DNA of 6,254 bases. It comes from Dehalococcoidia bacterium. Its GTDB lineage: Bacteria > Chloroflexota > Dehalococcoidia > JACVQG01 > JAHKAY01. This document shows positions 5,149 through 6,254 of this stretch, piece after piece. The stretch spans positions 1 through 6,254 of the forward strand of contig JASLXN010000093.1 in the NCBI GenBank assembly GCA_030740315.1, in the 5' to 3' direction. Made by a program: the position numbers and the translations under genes. Every line of letters begins with the position of its first letter. Position 1 is the first letter of the stretch. The notes under the pieces were generated by a model. The model was not told the DNA's origin. It worked only from the letters and a program-made list of their open reading frames with translations, and made no database searches.

Positions 5149-5835
5149 ATGGATAACGCAGTACTGGTAGTCCCTCCCCATCCCGACGATGCCGAGTTCG
5201 GCGCCGCCGGCTCCGTGGCCCGTTGGGCTGCTGAGGGTAGGCCGGTTTATTATTTATTGTGCACCAACGGGGACAAGGGGAGTAGTGACCGCAAGATGTC
5301 ACCGGAGCGGCTGGCGAAGACCCGCCGCCAGGAGCAACTGGATGCCGCCGCCGTCCTGGGGGTCAAAGAGGTACAGTTCCTGAACTACACGGACGGTACC
5401 CTGGAGGATACACCGGAATTCCGCGGCCGCCTGGTGTACTATATTCGTAAATACAGGCCATTCACCGTGGTCACTGCGGACCCATACCGCAAATATTTGT
5501 GGCACCGGGACCACCGCATAACCGGCCGGGTGGTCTTGGACGCCGTTTTTCCCTATGCCCGTGATCACCTTTCATACCCTGAGCACCTGGAGCAGGGGCT
5601 GGATACCCATAAAGTAAGGGAGGTCATGTTCTGGGCCGCCGATGAGCCCAACTACTATGTTGATATATCCGGAGTCTTCGATACTAAGCTTAAGGCTGGG
5701 CTGAGCCACAAGAGCCAGATGGTAGGCCGCCACAATAACCTAAAGAAGTGGCTCCACGAACGGGCCACAATGCTCGGTAAGGCCGGTGGGTATTCCCTAG
5801 CCGAGGCGTTCTACCGGGTGGAGATTCCGTTTTAG
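5149..5835 (+). CDS. LmbE/PIG-L family zinc-dependent N-deacetylase
   Basis: These enzymes remove acetyl groups from GlcNAc-type sugars; members include MshB (mycothiol), BshB (bacillithiol) and PIG-L. The 228 residues match the shorter members. The zinc/catalytic motif HPDDAEFGAAGS starts at residue 11: His11 and Asp14 bind zinc and Asp13 is the expected general base. The second motif WHRDH (118-122) supplies the last zinc ligand, His122, and matches the HPDH box of MshB. The nucleotide-binding-like strand VYYLLCTNGDKGS (33-45) and RRQEQLDAAAVLGV (59-72) are also family features. No signal peptide is visible, so it is probably cytosolic. The substrate is unknown; the MshD-like and broken MshA-like neighbours hint at a glycosylated thiol or other amino-sugar conjugate. 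Its TAG overlaps the stop of the convergent metallo-hydrolase gene by four bases. Confidence 0.92.
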   Translation: MDNAVLVVPPHPDDAEFGAAGSVARWAAEGRPVYYLLCTNGDKGSSDRKMSPERLAKTRRQEQLDAAAVLGVKEVQFLNYTDGTLEDTPEFRGRLVYYIRKYRPFTVVTADPYRKYLWHRDHRITGRVVLDAVFPYARDHLSYPEHLEQGLDTHKVREVMFWAADEPNYYVDISGVFDTKLKAGLSHKSQMVGRHNNLKKWLHERATMLGKAGGYSLAEAFYRVEIPF

Positions 5836-6254
5836 GACTCCTGCACCCAGAGCACATCGCCGCACAGGTTGGGGTTCTGGGGGCCGCGGCTGAACGCGTT
5901 AAAGCGCCCCTTCTCCCGTCCCAGCGCTGTTATGTCACCGTGTCCGGAGTATACTTGGGTATCGTCGGGCAGGATGAACAGCTTGCTCACTATGGAGTCC
6001 ACGACCTGGCGGAAGTTCTGGGGGGTAGCCGTCTTGCCGGGGCCGTTGGGGAATAGGGTGTCGCCGCTCAGCAGGTAGCCATCGCTGAACAGGCATATAC
6101 TGCCTGGGGTATGGCCGGGGGTGTGGATTACCCGCAGGGATACCTGCCCCACTTGAACTGTGTCCCCATCCTCCAGCAGACGGTCCGGGTTAAAGGGCAG
6201 CCGCCCGGCATCACCTGCGTTCACGGCTACCGGAGCTTTGGTGGCCTCTTTCAC
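5832..6254 (-). CDS. Metallo-beta-lactamase-fold hydrolase, C-terminal part (5' end outside window)
   Basis: The visible 140 residues are the C-terminal two thirds of a small glyoxalase II-like MBL protein, a family that mostly hydrolyses thioesters or related bonds at a di-metal centre. Metal-ligand landmarks are the His of TPGHTPGS (residue 48 of the visible part), the bridging Asp of LLSGDTLF (65) and the His of VYSGHGD (105). The first ligand box, HxHxDH, should lie just beyond the right edge; the first visible residues, VKEATKAPVAVN, are what normally follows it. The GTG at 6254 is only the first visible codon and should not be taken as the start. The extreme C-terminus, after about 120, is family-variable. 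It is convergent with the LmbE-like gene, with stops overlapping 5832-5835. Substrate unknown. Confidence 0.88.
   Translation of the reverse strand: MKEATKAPVAVNAGDAGRLPFNPDRLLEDGDTVQVGQVSLRVIHTPGHTPGSICLFSDGYLLSGDTLFPNGPGKTATPQNFRQVVDSIVSKLFILPDDTQVYSGHGDITALGREKGRFNAFSRGPQNPNLCGDVLWVQES

Overview
This window looks like a chromosomal piece of a Chloroflexota bacterium, most likely Dehalococcoidia. Three things suggest this: a serine-recombinase C-terminus of the kind known from Dehalococcoides integrated at the 3' end of ssrA, a very short (9-residue) tmRNA tag, and a lipoprotein with a long Pro/Thr linker. The assignment comes from recalled family resemblance, not a search. Gene density is high, with several 1-4 base overlaps between neighbours and TGN-TATAAT (extended -10) promoters.

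Left part (1-1032): the C-terminal end of a large serine recombinase enters from the left edge and runs head-on into the 3' end of ssrA (tmRNA, minus strand, 182-537). Its last 18 codons are the antisense of the tmRNA T-arm and acceptor stem, so this is very probably one end of an element integrated at ssrA. The ssrA promoter sits in a perfect 19-bp tandem duplication (538-575). Upstream of it lies a broken gene for a lipoprotein with a trypsin/HtrA-like domain. That gene has a one-base frameshift in its signal peptide and a truncated protease domain.

Middle (1029-2922): a minus-strand operon runs from a lipoprotein S41 tail-specific (CtpA-type) protease to smpB to the broken protease gene, pointing towards ssrA. 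Tag maker (ssrA, smpB) and a protease class that reads C-terminal tails are therefore side by side. A divergent promoter region (2738-2922) serves the S41 operon and a plus-strand gene. Its two promoters share an unusually similar arrangement of sequence blocks, and the plus-strand mRNA is predicted to be leaderless.

Right part (2923-6254): a FemAB/CelD-like GNAT acyltransferase is followed by the collapsed remains of a GT4 (MshA-like) glycosyltransferase. Next come a convergent two-domain GNAT resembling MshD, a divergent LmbE/PIG-L (MshB-like) zinc deacetylase, and the C-terminal part of a convergent metallo-beta-lactamase-fold hydrolase that runs off the right edge. The mixture recalls thiol-glycoside (mycothiol-type) or other glycoconjugate synthesis, but the glycosyltransferase here is dead and no pathway is proven.
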